Source: Hyphococcus aureus (GTDB lineage: Bacteria; Pseudomonadota; Alphaproteobacteria; Caulobacterales; Parvularculaceae). Taken from it: a stretch of DNA of 64,000 bases. Where the stretch lies: the NCBI RefSeq assembly GCF_042643165.1, contig NZ_JBHRSH010000002.1, positions 434,001 through 498,000 of the forward strand. The letters are read 5' to 3'. Numbering within the stretch: position 1 is the stretch's first letter; every line of letters begins with the position of its first letter. The notes under the pieces are model-generated. The model did not search any database, was not told where the DNA came from, and worked only from the letters and a program-made list of their open reading frames with translations. Of this stretch, positions 8,986 through 17,694 are shown in pieces. A program made the position numbers and the translations under genes.

Positions 8986-10884
8986 TCAGCGCTTCTCGAA
9001 AAGTTGAGGATGCTGTTCTTTTATGCGTTGCGCCGCCCACTGCGCGCCGGCAGTGGATATATGGCTTGTGTCCAGATAAAGCAGATCGCCCTTGTCATCG
9101 AAAATCGGACATGGCCGCTCTCCGCATAAAAGCTTGTACATGTTGACGATCGTGACCTCGCCCTGGAATTGATCTTCCATCGCGTTCGCCCAGATCTGGT
9201 GACTGACAAGCTCCGCTTTGGCGGCCCGTCTTTCCGCGGCGGCTTTACTGACGGATGTCGTCACGATCTTCGGAATCCTCTCCTTGAAGGTCGGCCGGTA
9301 AGTCAGGACGACTGGGTCGAGATCGTGCTGGGACGACCAACTGGCGAGTTCATCGATAAGGTCGCTGCTTTTTTCTTTCCAGTTGCTGGCGAAAATTACC
9401 CCGTCAAAGCCGTTCCGCCGCGCCAGCGCATAAGCTTTACGGTACAGGTCGGCGCACCAGCTCCATTTCTTATTATATTTCATACTATCCGGGCCGCCGA
9501 GCACGCATCCCGGCAAGGTAAGCTGACCAAAATAAACATCCGGATAGGCTTGCGGAAGAATAAGATAGGCGTCCGAACCGTAGCTGTCTCCGATGATCAT
9601 ATACGCCGCACGATCGCCGGGCGGCGTTGCGCAAATTTTCTCGTCAAATGTCCGGGCGCCTTTAGCGTCTGTAATATTGCATACACCCATCCGCAATTTG
9701 TCTTGCCTGTTGTCCCATTCATTTTTCATGGAAGCATATTTTTTGAACGCCGGGTTGGTGCGCCCGGGCAGTCCATCCAGCGCCCACAGATGCGCGCCGG
9801 CGAACATCACTGCAACTAGAAGAAACGCCGTCGCAACCAAAGAGCGGTCACGCGCCTTTTGGGTTTTTTCCGCCGTAAAGCGAAATGGCTTTTCTACAAA
9901 ACTGTACAATGCGGCGCCCAAGCCCACGGAAAACAGAATCGCAATGACGCCCTCTGTTGCTGAAAGCTCAAAATCCGTCGCGAGCGGCCACATGACCATC
10001 AACGGCCAGTGAACGAGATAGATCGAATAGGACCGCTTGCCGAGCCATCGCATGGGCGGGGACGCGAAAACTGTCTTGATGACTTTCGCTTCCGATGACC
10101 AAATGAAGAGAGCCGCCGCAATTGCGGGCAAAACAGCGTTCAGCAAATAAGGTCCGCTATCGCCTGACGCCAGATTGCCGGAGACGATCAGCAGCAAAAT
10201 AGCGGCGATCCCCGTGTAAGACTGCGTACGCCCGGTCTTCAGCTGCAGCATCAAAGCGATCAATCCGCCAAGCGCAAACTGATGAATACGAAAAGGCATC
10301 AGAAAGAATACAGCGCCCGGATTTTTCCCGCTGCCATAGAGCGCCGCGATTAACGAGACTGCGCCCAGCCCCGCCAAGCCGATAGCGATTGCTTTTCGTC
10401 CGCCCGCTTTCGCCAGCAGAAAAACAAGCGCGGGCCAGACAAGATAGAATTGCTCTTCGACCCCAAGCGACCAGGTGTGCAGCAATGGCTTCGAAGACGA
10501 CGCCTGATCGAAATAACCGGACTCCAGCCAGAAGAAGAAATTGGAGCCGGAAACCGCGGCGTAACTTCCCGTCCGGCCGAGCCGCGCCAGATCCTCCGGC
10601 GACAAGATAAAATAACCGACTGTCAACGTCGCTATAACCGTCGCCAGCAGCGCAGGCGTCAGGCGAGCGATCCGGCGCAAATAGAACCGGCCGAAAGACC
10701 AGTGATCGCGCTCAATGTCCCGGGCAATCATGCCCGTGATGAGAAATCCGGAAATGACGAAAAAAACGTCAACCCCGACAAATCCGCCTTTGGCGAAGCT
10801 GAAACCCGCATGGAAAAACAGGACGAGCAGCACCGCAATGGCGCGCAATCCATCTATCGCTTCAAAATACCTGCTTTTCGCCAT
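8986..10884 (-). CDS. Acyltransferase 3 with C-terminal SGNH domain (OafA-like)
   Basis: A 632-residue integral membrane acyltransferase that typically O-acetylates lipopolysaccharide O-antigen or another envelope glycan. The first about 350 residues form a ten-helix acyltransferase-3 domain with the opening motif EAIDGLRAIAVLLVLFFHAG and FFVISGFLITG; the histidine of FFHAG is the expected catalytic base. The rest is a periplasmic SGNH hydrolase-type domain with IIGDSYG and a C-terminal DTSHIS motif carrying the Asp/His pair. I prefer the ATG at 10884 to an in-frame GTG at 10947 because MAKSRYFEAIDGLRA is the usual family N-terminus. No glycan biosynthesis genes lie next to it. Confidence 0.92.
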   Translation of the reverse strand: MAKSRYFEAIDGLRAIAVLLVLFFHAGFSFAKGGFVGVDVFFVISGFLITGMIARDIERDHWSFGRFYLRRIARLTPALLATVIATLTVGYFILSPEDLARLGRTGSYAAVSGSNFFFWLESGYFDQASSSKPLLHTWSLGVEEQFYLVWPALVFLLAKAGGRKAIAIGLAGLGAVSLIAALYGSGKNPGAVFFLMPFRIHQFALGGLIALMLQLKTGRTQSYTGIAAILLLIVSGNLASGDSGPYLLNAVLPAIAAALFIWSSEAKVIKTVFASPPMRWLGKRSYSIYLVHWPLMVMWPLATDFELSATEGVIAILFSVGLGAALYSFVEKPFRFTAEKTQKARDRSLVATAFLLVAVMFAGAHLWALDGLPGRTNPAFKKYASMKNEWDNRQDKLRMGVCNITDAKGARTFDEKICATPPGDRAAYMIIGDSYGSDAYLILPQAYPDVYFGQLTLPGCVLGGPDSMKYNKKWSWCADLYRKAYALARRNGFDGVIFASNWKEKSSDLIDELASWSSQHDLDPVVLTYRPTFKERIPKIVTTSVSKAAAERRAAKAELVSHQIWANAMEDQFQGEVTIVNMYKLLCGERPCPIFDDKGDLLYLDTSHISTAGAQWAAQRIKEQHPQLFEKR

Positions 10885-10966
10885 TCCCCGCCACGCGATT
10901 GCTGACCGGGGCGGATGAAAGCGTGATTGCAGGAAAACTGCAATCACGCCATATTTTACGGCGATC

Positions 10967-13063
10967 CTAGAACTCTCCGCGCAGGGTGAGTTTCAGATTG
11001 CGGCCGGGGAGCGGGGCTACGTCCTTGAGGAAAGATGTGTGCAGGCGCGCCTCCTCATTGGTGACATTGTCGGCTCGAAGCTGCACCGACAGGCCGTGAT
11101 CTTCACCGCCAGGCCGCCAGGTCGCGGCGAGATTGACCAGCGTATAGCCATCCGTCGGCAGTTCATAATCGGCGATGCGGTCCTGCTCCGCCGCTATCTC
11201 AACCTCGCCTCGCAGATCGAAATGGGACGATGTCGCCTCAAGGCCAAGGATTGTCCGCAAAGGTGGAATACGCGGCACATCGCCAGTGTCCTTGAACTTC
11301 GCCCGCACATAATCGATCTGCGCACGCGCCAACACATCGAATCCGGCTGCGGAAAAGAGATCCGCATCCGCCTGCGCTTCAAAGCCTTTGAAGACAGCAT
11401 CATGCGCCACAAACTCAAACACCGGCAGTCCATCAACATCGTCGCCATTCGGAATGAGCGCTACGAAATCCTTGTAGTCGGTGTAGAAGCCGTTGACCGT
11501 AAAGCCGAGCCGGCCATATTCGCCGTGAAGGGTTGTCTCAACCCCGCGGGAGGTTTCTTTCCCGAGCGTAGGATCGCCCAACTCATAGGCGTTAGTCGCA
11601 AGGTGGGCGCCGTCGGAGAAGAGTTCCTCCGGCGCTGGCGCGCGTTGTGTCCGTAACAGATTCACGCCGAGGAAAAGATTGTCCGTCGGTTCGACGCCGG
11701 CGCCAGCCGACACGCTGTAGGCGTCGAATGACCGGCTGAGCCCGACGCTTTCCGCTTCAATATCTGTATGCTCATAGCGGCCCGCGACCTGGGCGTGCCA
11801 GTTGCCGGTCTCATATTCGCGCACGGTGAAGACGCCGAATTGGTCGGTGATGTTCGGCGGCGTGAAGGCTTCATCGCCAATCGCTTCGAAATTGCGATGC
11901 TTGTACTGGAAGCCTGAGGCGCCGCGGAAATTGCCGAATTCCTTTTCCAGAAACTCAATGCGCCCTTCATAACCCGTGTTATTGAACGTGGTGCCGATGT
12001 CCGCGCCTTCCAGCTCCTGATGAGTATAGTCCGCATAGCCGAAACGGATCTTTGTCGTATCGATAAACAGGAACGGTTTGTTGAGCTCGCCCATGAGGTC
12101 GTAGCGTTCCTGCTCGAGATCAATACTGACCGACTCTTCGCCTTCCTCTTCGTGATCGTGGTCTTCGCCTTCTTCCTCTTCATGATGGTGATGGCCGGGC
12201 ACTCCATAGAGTGAACGCGAAATTTTCGCCGAAACGCCAATAAAGCCGTCTGGGAAAATCAGCGAGCCGCCAACCGCGCCGCCTTTCGCCGTGATGGCTG
12301 TGTTAGGCACCGCGCCAAAGGCTTCTTCCTCCCCTTCGTGATCTTCTTCACCTTCGTGATCTTCTTCCGCTTCTTCGGCGGCGCGCAAACGCTCCGATTC
12401 AGCAAAGCCGGGAATCTCGTAATCATCAGCGTCGCGGTAATATCCCTCGCCGTGAAAGACGAAGCTCGTATCGCCGAACTTGCCCACAAGCGCATCGAAC
12501 CCGCCTGCCGCCTCAACAGCATCATTCACGGAAGACAGGCTTGTGCGCAGGGCGCCGTCGACCCCGCCTTCAGGCACATTGTCGGGGATGCGTCCGTCAA
12601 AAACATTGACGACGCCGCCCGCTGCAGAGCTCCCGTAATAGAGCGTCGCCGCGCCGCGTACGATTTCGATGCGTTCCGCTGTAGCAGGCTCTACCGCGAC
12701 GGCGTGGTCGTCACTCACGGAGGAGGCGTCGATGGAGCCGATGCCCGCATCGAGAACGCTGATCCGATCGCCGCCAAGACCGCGAATGATCGGACGGCTC
12801 GCCGCCGGACCAAAGAAGGTTGACGACACGCCCGGCTCCCGGCGCAGGAGTTCGCCAATGGAAGCTTCGCCGCGCGAGGCAAGCTCCTCCTTGGTCAGAA
12901 CGTCGGCGGCGATAATCGATTCATGTTCGGGGTGAGCGATGGGGGTGCCGGTGACGATGATCTCATCATCAGCATGTTCATGACTTTCCCCTTGCGCATA
13001 CGCAAATTGCGGAGCGCACAGCCCCAGCGCCGCAGCGCCGGACAACAGCAGTTTCTTTTTCAC
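10967..13063 (-). CDS. ZnuD-like TonB-dependent receptor with His/Glu-rich loops
   Basis: An outer-membrane TonB-dependent receptor of 698 residues. Signal peptide 1-23 (ends FAYA), a TonB-box-like DEIIVTG, a plug domain with RGLGGDRISVLD and RIEIVRGAATLYYGSSAAGG, and a beta barrel ending in Phe (TLRGEF). Two extracellular-type segments are extremely rich in His, Glu and Asp: about 234-249 and about 289-305 (PGHHHHEEEEGEDHDHEEE). Such loops and the overall sequence resemble ZnuD zinc receptors of Neisseria and relatives. Zinc uptake is therefore likely, with nickel or copper possible. A small membrane protein gene with HKHD and a palindrome lies upstream, suggesting metal-controlled expression. 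Confidence 0.88.
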   Translation of the reverse strand: MKKKLLLSGAAALGLCAPQFAYAQGESHEHADDEIIVTGTPIAHPEHESIIAADVLTKEELASRGEASIGELLRREPGVSSTFFGPAASRPIIRGLGGDRISVLDAGIGSIDASSVSDDHAVAVEPATAERIEIVRGAATLYYGSSAAGGVVNVFDGRIPDNVPEGGVDGALRTSLSSVNDAVEAAGGFDALVGKFGDTSFVFHGEGYYRDADDYEIPGFAESERLRAAEEAEEDHEGEEDHEGEEEAFGAVPNTAITAKGGAVGGSLIFPDGFIGVSAKISRSLYGVPGHHHHEEEEGEDHDHEEEGEESVSIDLEQERYDLMGELNKPFLFIDTTKIRFGYADYTHQELEGADIGTTFNNTGYEGRIEFLEKEFGNFRGASGFQYKHRNFEAIGDEAFTPPNITDQFGVFTVREYETGNWHAQVAGRYEHTDIEAESVGLSRSFDAYSVSAGAGVEPTDNLFLGVNLLRTQRAPAPEELFSDGAHLATNAYELGDPTLGKETSRGVETTLHGEYGRLGFTVNGFYTDYKDFVALIPNGDDVDGLPVFEFVAHDAVFKGFEAQADADLFSAAGFDVLARAQIDYVRAKFKDTGDVPRIPPLRTILGLEATSSHFDLRGEVEIAAEQDRIADYELPTDGYTLVNLAATWRPGGEDHGLSVQLRADNVTNEEARLHTSFLKDVAPLPGRNLKLTLRGEF

Positions 13064-13141
13064 GAGTGAATTCCTTCAAGCTTATACGCCTCACGCTTTC
13101 AAACGCGGGGCCTGACAATCAACGCAACAATTTCGGATTGT

Positions 13142-13456
13142 CTAAAAGCTCGGAGGACCACGGGGTTTCGCCGCGCGAACAGCGATGGCCGCACGTTCGG
13201 TTTGCGCCACCTGGGCGCCAGCACACCAGACGGCGGCGATTACGACCAGCGCAAAGGCTGCATTGGCGATGGCTTTGTCCACGCCTGGCGCGGCAAGCGA
13301 GAGAACGCAGACCTGTCCATCATGTTTATGTGGACCGTCGCCATATTTCGTAGCATGGGCTGAAATGATGATCTGAGAGGCAAGCAAAGCGATGACGGCG
13401 GCTATCAGCGCCGCGCCCGCCCGTGAGCGACAGAATTTCAAAAATCCCGCTTGCAT
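13142..13456 (-). CDS. Small histidine-containing membrane protein, DUF2946-like
   Basis: A 104-residue protein with two hydrophobic segments (about 14-32 and 61-81) and, between them, a loop with HATKYGDGPHKHDGQVC. That arrangement of histidines and a cysteine between helices recalls DUF2946-type proteins found beside metal and TonB genes. A TGAGGAC ribosome binding site precedes the ATG. It lies 78 bp upstream of the ZnuD-like receptor on the same strand, and an imperfect palindrome and hairpin lie in its leader. A periplasmic metal-binding role linked to the receptor is inferred. Family assignment is tentative. Confidence 0.7.
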   Translation of the reverse strand: MQAGFLKFCRSRAGAALIAAVIALLASQIIISAHATKYGDGPHKHDGQVCVLSLAAPGVDKAIANAAFALVVIAAVWCAGAQVAQTERAAIAVRAAKPRGPPSF

Positions 13457-13472
13457 TCAGTCCTCAGCACTG

Positions 13473-13510
13473 CCGGGATTAGCCTCCCGGCGGATGTAAC
13501 TCTATCACAT
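13473..13510 (-). promoter_or_regulatory. Palindrome and hairpin upstream of the zinc-receptor operon
   Basis: ATGTAACTCTATCACAT at 13494-13510 is an imperfect dyad (ATGT/ACAT ends) 38-54 bp upstream of the small membrane protein start, where a Fur-family (Zur) operator would be expected. Just inside it, CCGGGA (13473-13478) and TCCCGG (13485-13490) form a perfect hairpin in the 5' leader. Zinc control is inferred from the downstream receptor, not from a confirmed motif. Confidence 0.35.
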
Positions 13511-13534
13511 ACCACAGGGGCTGACCAGTCGGGT

Positions 13535-14308
13535 TTAAGTGCGTCCATAAATCACCCAATAGACGCCAGCGACGCCGCCTGCGCCGCCGACGATATTTCC
13601 AAGCGTCACAGGAATAAGATTTGCGGCGGCGCTCAAAACGCCGCCCTCAGCGCCAGCCAGCAACCCGACTGGAATAAGGTAAAAATTTGCAATCGAATGC
13701 TCAAAGCCGAGCGCAACGAATGCGGTTATCGGAAACACAATGGCGAGGATCTTGTCAGTGACACTGCGCGCGGCAAAACTGAGCCAAACCGCCAGACAGA
13801 CCAATGCGTTGCACAGAGCCCCGCGCAAGAACGCTTCAACCGGAGGCAAGGCAAGCTTTGCCTCAGTGAGCCGAATGGCGGTCGCGTCAGATGCGCCGAG
13901 ATCGAGAACTCCGCTCCAATAGACTGCGAAAGCAAGCGCAAGTCCGCCGATAGCGTTGCCCACATAGGAGACGCCCCAGTTACGCAACAACGCCGCCGTG
14001 GAGATGCGTTTGTCCGCCCAGGCCATGACGATCAGATTGTTGCCGGTGAAAAGCTCGGCCCCGCCGACGACGACAAGCACCAGTCCTAAAGAGAACGCCA
14101 TCCCCCCAAGCAACCGCGACAGTCCATAGCCGACCCCGTCATTGGTTACGACAACGGTGTAAAATGCTGCGCCGAAACCGATGAACACGCCGGCAAGCAC
14201 GGAAAGCATGAACAACTTCAGCAATGGGTGCTTCGCTTTGGCGACGCCTACAGCTTCGATGCGGGTGGCGATCTCCGCCGGTGCGTAGGCGTCAACGCCA
14301 GTGACGTT
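13535..14308 (-). CDS. Formate/nitrite transporter (FNT) family channel
   Basis: A 257-residue inner-membrane channel of the FocA/NirC family, which conducts formate, nitrite or hydrosulfide anions as a pentamer. Six membrane helices are evident and the family signatures GGAELFTGN (with the loop residues used in gating) and VTLGNIVGGAG near the C-terminus are present. The ATG at 14308 is chosen because GAGGAG precedes it at good spacing; another in-frame ATG at 14341 forms ATGA with the yacG stop and cannot be excluded. It is the last gene of the infA-maf-rng-yacG block, so it may be transcribed with it. Substrate cannot be decided from the sequence. Confidence 0.9.
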   Translation of the reverse strand, partial: NVTGVDAYAPAEIATRIEAVGVAKAKHPLLKLFMLSVLAGVFIGFGAAFYTVVVTNDGVGYGLSRLLGGMAFSLGLVLVVVGGAELFTGNNLIVMAWADKRISTAALLRNWGVSYVGNAIGGLALAFAVYWSGVLDLGASDATAIRLTEAKLALPPVEAFLRGALCNALVCLAVWLSFAARSVTDKILAIVFPITAFVALGFEHSIANFYLIPVGLLAGAEGGVLSAAANLIPVTLGNIVGGAGGVAGVYWVIYGRT

Positions 14309-14337
14309 CATGGCCGCAGGCTCCTCGGGGCCGCTGC

Positions 14338-14592
14338 TCAACTGTCGTCTTCCATAGTCGAAGCGCCCTCGCTGTCATCCTCTTCAGCCGGGATGGCGTA
14401 GCTTCCCGACAGCCAGCGATGGAGATCCACATCTGCGCAGCGCTTGGAGCAAAATGGGACATAGTCCTGCGCAGGGGGCGCATTACAGATCGGGCAAGGC
14501 GGCGACGCGCGCCCGCCATTATCATTGCTCGGTGACGTCAAAATTCCGGTCTCCGCTTTTGTCTTCTGTGACGATGTCAAAACGCGGCCCAT
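14338..14592 (-). CDS. yacG: DNA gyrase inhibitor YacG-like zinc protein
   Basis: A small zinc-binding protein with CPIC followed after 14 residues by the second pair CSKRC, then DLHRWLSGSYAIP, which is the YacG signature. Characterised YacG binds GyrB and inhibits gyrase. The start is uncertain: the ATG at 14592 gives 84 residues with a long overlap into the ribonuclease gene, while a TTG near 14550 would give about 70, closer to the family length of 60-70. Its stop overlaps an ATG in front of the FNT gene (ATGA). The C-terminal tail is acidic. Position after rng is the usual alphaproteobacterial order. Confidence 0.88.
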   Translation of the reverse strand: MGRVLTSSQKTKAETGILTSPSNDNGGRASPPCPICNAPPAQDYVPFCSKRCADVDLHRWLSGSYAIPAEEDDSEGASTMEDDS

Positions 14593-15700
14593 AGCACTGC
14601 GTCAACCGTCCGCGCCAATTTTCGTTTTCGCCCAGATATTCCACAATCGCAGCGCCGGCGCAAAGCCGGAAGCGCACGGCCGGCTCTGAGCGCAAGCGCC
14701 GTTCCAGGGCGGCGAGCGCCATTTTCGACGCCGCCTCAATTGTGAAACGCCGCCCGGGAACCGGCGCCGCCGCATCTTCTTGCGTAAACCGGTCAAGCAG
14801 GGAAAGCGCATGATGAGGCGCCGTGAAGCTGTATAATCCGGAGCGCGAAAAGCTCGCCGCGCCAGCGCCGTCGAGGCTCGCCATGACTTTGCGCAAATGC
14901 GCCTGAAATCGTTTGCGACCCGCCTCACCCGGAATATCCGGAAAATCGATAACAATGTGCCCGCCAATATTGCGCATGGAAATCTGGCGCATGGCCTCCT
15001 CGGCCGCAGCGAACGCAATTTTCTCGCGCAGCCGCGCCGGTGACGAAGCCGTGAGCCCGCCAGTGTCGACGTCTATGGCCGTCAGCGCCTGCGCCTCGTC
15101 GATCATCAGGCATCCCCCACCCGTCAGCGGAACAACGCGCTCAAACGCTGCGTCGAATTCCTGATCGGCGCCGTATTGCTCAAACAGCGAAACCGGATGA
15201 CTTTCATGGGACGCGTTCTCGAAACCCGCCATGTGCAACATGCGCAAAGCGGGGCCGTCATCCACCAATATCTCGTCGGCGCCTTCGCCCATCGATTGGA
15301 CAGCTTCAAGCGCCGCATCCGTAAGGGGCGCCAAGCGACCGGGCGCTCCCTCCGTCAGCGGGCCGATAAACCGCAAGGCGGCGCCTTTTGACTGGCGCGG
15401 CGGCGCCTTGATCTCGACTTCGATCAGCGCGCCATCGATACAATGGGATTCATTGCTTTTTTTGAGCGGCAGAAAAGCGTCGCGCCCGTCTCCAAGATCC
15501 ACAAACGCAGCGGCAAGCGCCTTATCCGTTTTCTTGATGCGCCCCGCGAAACGCCGCCCTGCGCGGGGAAATGTATCGGACATTTCATCGCCGCGCGCCG
15601 GGCCGAACCAGAACTTCCAGACTTGCCCGTTCATCAGCAATGCGGCGCGTGTCTGCGCAACGCCGCATTCGATAACCAGATGCTTCACGAGTTGCGCCAT
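14522..15700 (-). CDS. Ribonuclease E/G family protein
   Basis: A 392-residue endoribonuclease of the RNase E/G family, without the long C-terminal scaffold of RNase E and shorter than E. coli RNase G (489). The N-terminus carries an S1-like RNA-binding region (about 35-100: FAGRIKKTDKALAAAFVDLGD). The DNase I-like catalytic part has IDEAQALTAIDVDTGG and GGHIVIDFPDIPG, which contain the two metal-binding aspartates. It overlaps maf by 16 bp and yacG by up to 71 bp, so the block is tightly coupled. The zinc-link CPxC motif of RNase E was not seen. It probably acts in rRNA processing or mRNA turnover. Confidence 0.9.
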   Translation of the reverse strand: MAQLVKHLVIECGVAQTRAALLMNGQVWKFWFGPARGDEMSDTFPRAGRRFAGRIKKTDKALAAAFVDLGDGRDAFLPLKKSNESHCIDGALIEVEIKAPPRQSKGAALRFIGPLTEGAPGRLAPLTDAALEAVQSMGEGADEILVDDGPALRMLHMAGFENASHESHPVSLFEQYGADQEFDAAFERVVPLTGGGCLMIDEAQALTAIDVDTGGLTASSPARLREKIAFAAAEEAMRQISMRNIGGHIVIDFPDIPGEAGRKRFQAHLRKVMASLDGAGAASFSRSGLYSFTAPHHALSLLDRFTQEDAAAPVPGRRFTIEAASKMALAALERRLRSEPAVRFRLCAGAAIVEYLGENENWRGRLTQCYGPRFDIVTEDKSGDRNFDVTEQ

Positions 15701-16269
15701 CCGGCGCCCACCAGAAGGTTTGCTGTTTCATAAACCGGCAGGCCCACCACATTCGGGTGCGAGCCGATAATCGAAATGATATGCTTTGCGAACAAGCCCT
15801 GAATAGCGTACCCGCCCGCCTTGCCGTTCCATTCGCCGCTGGCGATATATTCTTCAATCGCTGCGTCATCGAGACGGCGCACCTTAACCCGGGTTTCCAC
15901 AACACGGGCTGTCATGTCGCCACCGGGTTTCGCCAACGCCACGCCGGAAAAAACCCGGTGCGCGCCGCCAGACAAAAGCGCGAGGCAATCACGCGCGGTT
16001 TTTTCGTCTTCGGCCTTCGGCAGAATGCGCCGCCCGCAGCCGACGACAGTGTCGGAGCCGAGCACAAACGCGTCAGGGCGCTGCTTTGCAATCGCCTCGG
16101 CCTTTCCCCTGGCGAGACGCAAGGCAAGATCGCGCGGCAGCTCGCCCTTGAGCTCCGTCTCGTCAATGTCAGCGGGAATGATGTCGTCGGGTTTTATCCC
16201 GATCATCTCAAGCAGGGCTTTACGCCGCGGGCTCGAACTCGCAAGGATCAGCGGCGCGCCTGCGGTCAC
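15685..16269 (-). CDS. maf: Maf family nucleotide pyrophosphatase
   Basis: A 194-residue Maf/YhdE-type protein that hydrolyses non-canonical or house-cleaning nucleoside triphosphates (dTTP, UTP or m7GTP depending on the subgroup). The N-terminal signature LILASSSPRRKALLE (7-21), the DET of the second motif (PADIDETELKGE), LGSDTVV with the catalytic aspartate (about 70-76) and GGYAIQGLFAKHI are all present. It begins 5 bp after infA and overlaps the ribonuclease start. The infA-maf-rng order is characteristic of Alphaproteobacteria. Confidence 0.95.
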   Translation of the reverse strand: MTAGAPLILASSSPRRKALLEMIGIKPDDIIPADIDETELKGELPRDLALRLARGKAEAIAKQRPDAFVLGSDTVVGCGRRILPKAEDEKTARDCLALLSGGAHRVFSGVALAKPGGDMTARVVETRVKVRRLDDAAIEEYIASGEWNGKAGGYAIQGLFAKHIISIIGSHPNVVGLPVYETANLLVGAGWRNS

Positions 16270-16274
16270 AAGAC

Positions 16275-16493
16275 TTACTTGAAGCGGTAGGTGATACGGC
16301 CCTTGGTCAGGTCGTATGGCGTCATTTCAATGAGCACCTTGTCGCCGGCGAGCACACGAATGCGGTTCTTGCGCATCTTGCCTGCCGTATGGGCGATGAT
16401 TTCGTGATCGTTCTCGAGCTTTACCCGGAAGGTCGCATTAGGAAGGAGCTCTTCCACGGTCCCTTCAAACTCGAGTAGTTCTTCTTTCGCCAT
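16275..16493 (-). CDS. infA: Translation initiation factor IF-1
   Basis: A 72-residue IF-1, exactly the family length. The OB-fold sequence runs from MAKEELLEFEGTVEELLPNA through GKMRKNRIRVLAGDKVLIEM to RITYRFK. IF-1 binds the 30S A-site during initiation. The ATG at 16493 follows GAGGAG; an upstream in-frame start adds six residues not found in the family. It lies 5 bp before maf and 84 bp after the phosphatase gene. Confidence 0.98.
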   Translation of the reverse strand: MAKEELLEFEGTVEELLPNATFRVKLENDHEIIAHTAGKMRKNRIRVLAGDKVLIEMTPYDLTKGRITYRFK

Positions 16494-16577
16494 TCGCTCC
16501 TCAACCAACAACTCATTCCGGAATCACGCCAAAGCGCCCCGGCAGCGGCGGGAACATGGTCGGCTGTGGGCTGAAAA

Positions 16578-17003
16578 TCAAGGCTTTTTGTAGATTTCGG
16601 GAAATCGACGGGCGAGCTTGACGCGCAATTCGTCCCGAACCCGGCCATAGGCGGCGACAATGGCGTCGCGCCCGCCCCGCTCCTCCGAGGGGTTCTCGAT
16701 ATCCCAGAATTCAATGGCCGCGCGCGGCAGAAGCTTGCGCGCCTCGACGGCCGCTTCCGGGGTCAGGGCCACGACGACGTCAAAGGCGGTGAGGTCCACT
16801 TCGCTCAGGGTTTTGGGCTCATGACCGCCCATGGCGACGCCGAGCTGCTCCATGACGATCTCCACAAAGGGATCGAGGCCGCCCTCATAGACGCCGGCGG
16901 AATCGACATTGAGCTGATCGCCCGCGTCGAGCCGCAATAACGCGGCCGCCATCGGCGAGCGCACTGAGTTCATATTGCAGGCAAAGAGCACTGATTTCGT
17001 CAT
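16578..17003 (-). CDS. Low-molecular-weight protein-tyrosine-phosphatase-like protein
   Basis: A 141-residue member of the low-molecular-weight phosphotyrosine phosphatase/arsenate reductase fold. The CX5R phosphate loop is near the N-terminus: C-N-M-N-S-V-R-S-P at residues 9-17. The usual C-terminal DP aspartate motif is replaced by FWDIENPSEERGG, so the general acid is not obvious. It follows the UPF0262 gene by 15 bp and precedes infA, a placement repeated across Alphaproteobacteria. Its physiological substrate is unknown; phosphatase activity is inferred from the P-loop. Confidence 0.88.
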   Translation of the reverse strand: MTKSVLFACNMNSVRSPMAAALLRLDAGDQLNVDSAGVYEGGLDPFVEIVMEQLGVAMGGHEPKTLSEVDLTAFDVVVALTPEAAVEARKLLPRAAIEFWDIENPSEERGGRDAIVAAYGRVRDELRVKLARRFPEIYKKP

Positions 17004-17018
17004 CTCTCCCCTCTCCGC

Positions 17019-17507
17019 CTAGCGCATATGGAAACTGCAGATCAGGGTGAACAGTCTTCGCCCTGTATTATCGTCGACTTCAATTTTATCCTTCAACCGG
17101 TCGGTCAAGATTTCTGCGCCTTCATTATGCATGGCGCGACGCGCCATATCGATGGTTTCAATCTGCGCGGGCGCCGCATTGCGGATCGCGTCGTAATAAC
17201 TCTCACACAACATGAAGTAGTCTTTGATGATCTTGCGGAACGGCGTCATGGACAAATGAATCTGTCCCAACGCCTCCCCGCCTTCGCGGCGCACATCAAA
17301 GACCAGCCGCCGTTCAACATTCGACAGATATAACTCGAATGGTCCGCCTTCAACGCTGACAGGACGGAAATAATTTTCCTCCAGCAAATCGTAAATCGCG
17401 ACTTTACGTTCATGCTCGATATCGGCGGTGGCAGGCGCAAGGGAACGCTCGTCAAGCTCAATCTTGACGATATGAAACTTTTCCCCGCAGTTCTCCGCTC
17501 CGGCCAT
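17019..17507 (-). CDS. UPF0262 family protein
   Basis: A 162-residue cytoplasmic protein matching the alphaproteobacterial UPF0262 family: HIVKIELDERSL near the start, HERKVAIYDLLEENYF (about 48-63), SMTPFRKIIKDYFMLCESYY (about 105-124) and a C-terminal RRLFTLICSFHMR. No catalytic motif is visible and the function is unknown. Normally it follows hisD directly; here about 3.3 kb of plus-strand genes separate the two, so it must have its own promoter in the 187-bp divergent gap. A CACGA/TCGTG inverted repeat (17595-17610) lies in that gap. Confidence 0.9.
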   Translation of the reverse strand: MAGAENCGEKFHIVKIELDERSLAPATADIEHERKVAIYDLLEENYFRPVSVEGGPFELYLSNVERRLVFDVRREGGEALGQIHLSMTPFRKIIKDYFMLCESYYDAIRNAAPAQIETIDMARRAMHNEGAEILTDRLKDKIEVDDNTGRRLFTLICSFHMR

Positions 17508-17694
17508 GTCTCTCCCGAATCGTTGCCCCCCTTCTTAGCCGTCGAAGCGGGCGCCGTCACGTAGGCCATTTTGCCGTCTCGCCGGGTCTGAGATCACGAG
17601 ATTAATCGTGGGTTCTTCCATGAACGTGATTTCATCCGGAACAAATCGAATCGCGGCATGTTCCATCTATTCCGACCTCCAAGAAGGGTTACCA

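Noticed and set aside
17595..17610. CACGA/TCGTG inverted repeat as an operator for UPF0262
   Set aside because: Five-bp arms are expected by chance in this much sequence; noted only in the gene entry.
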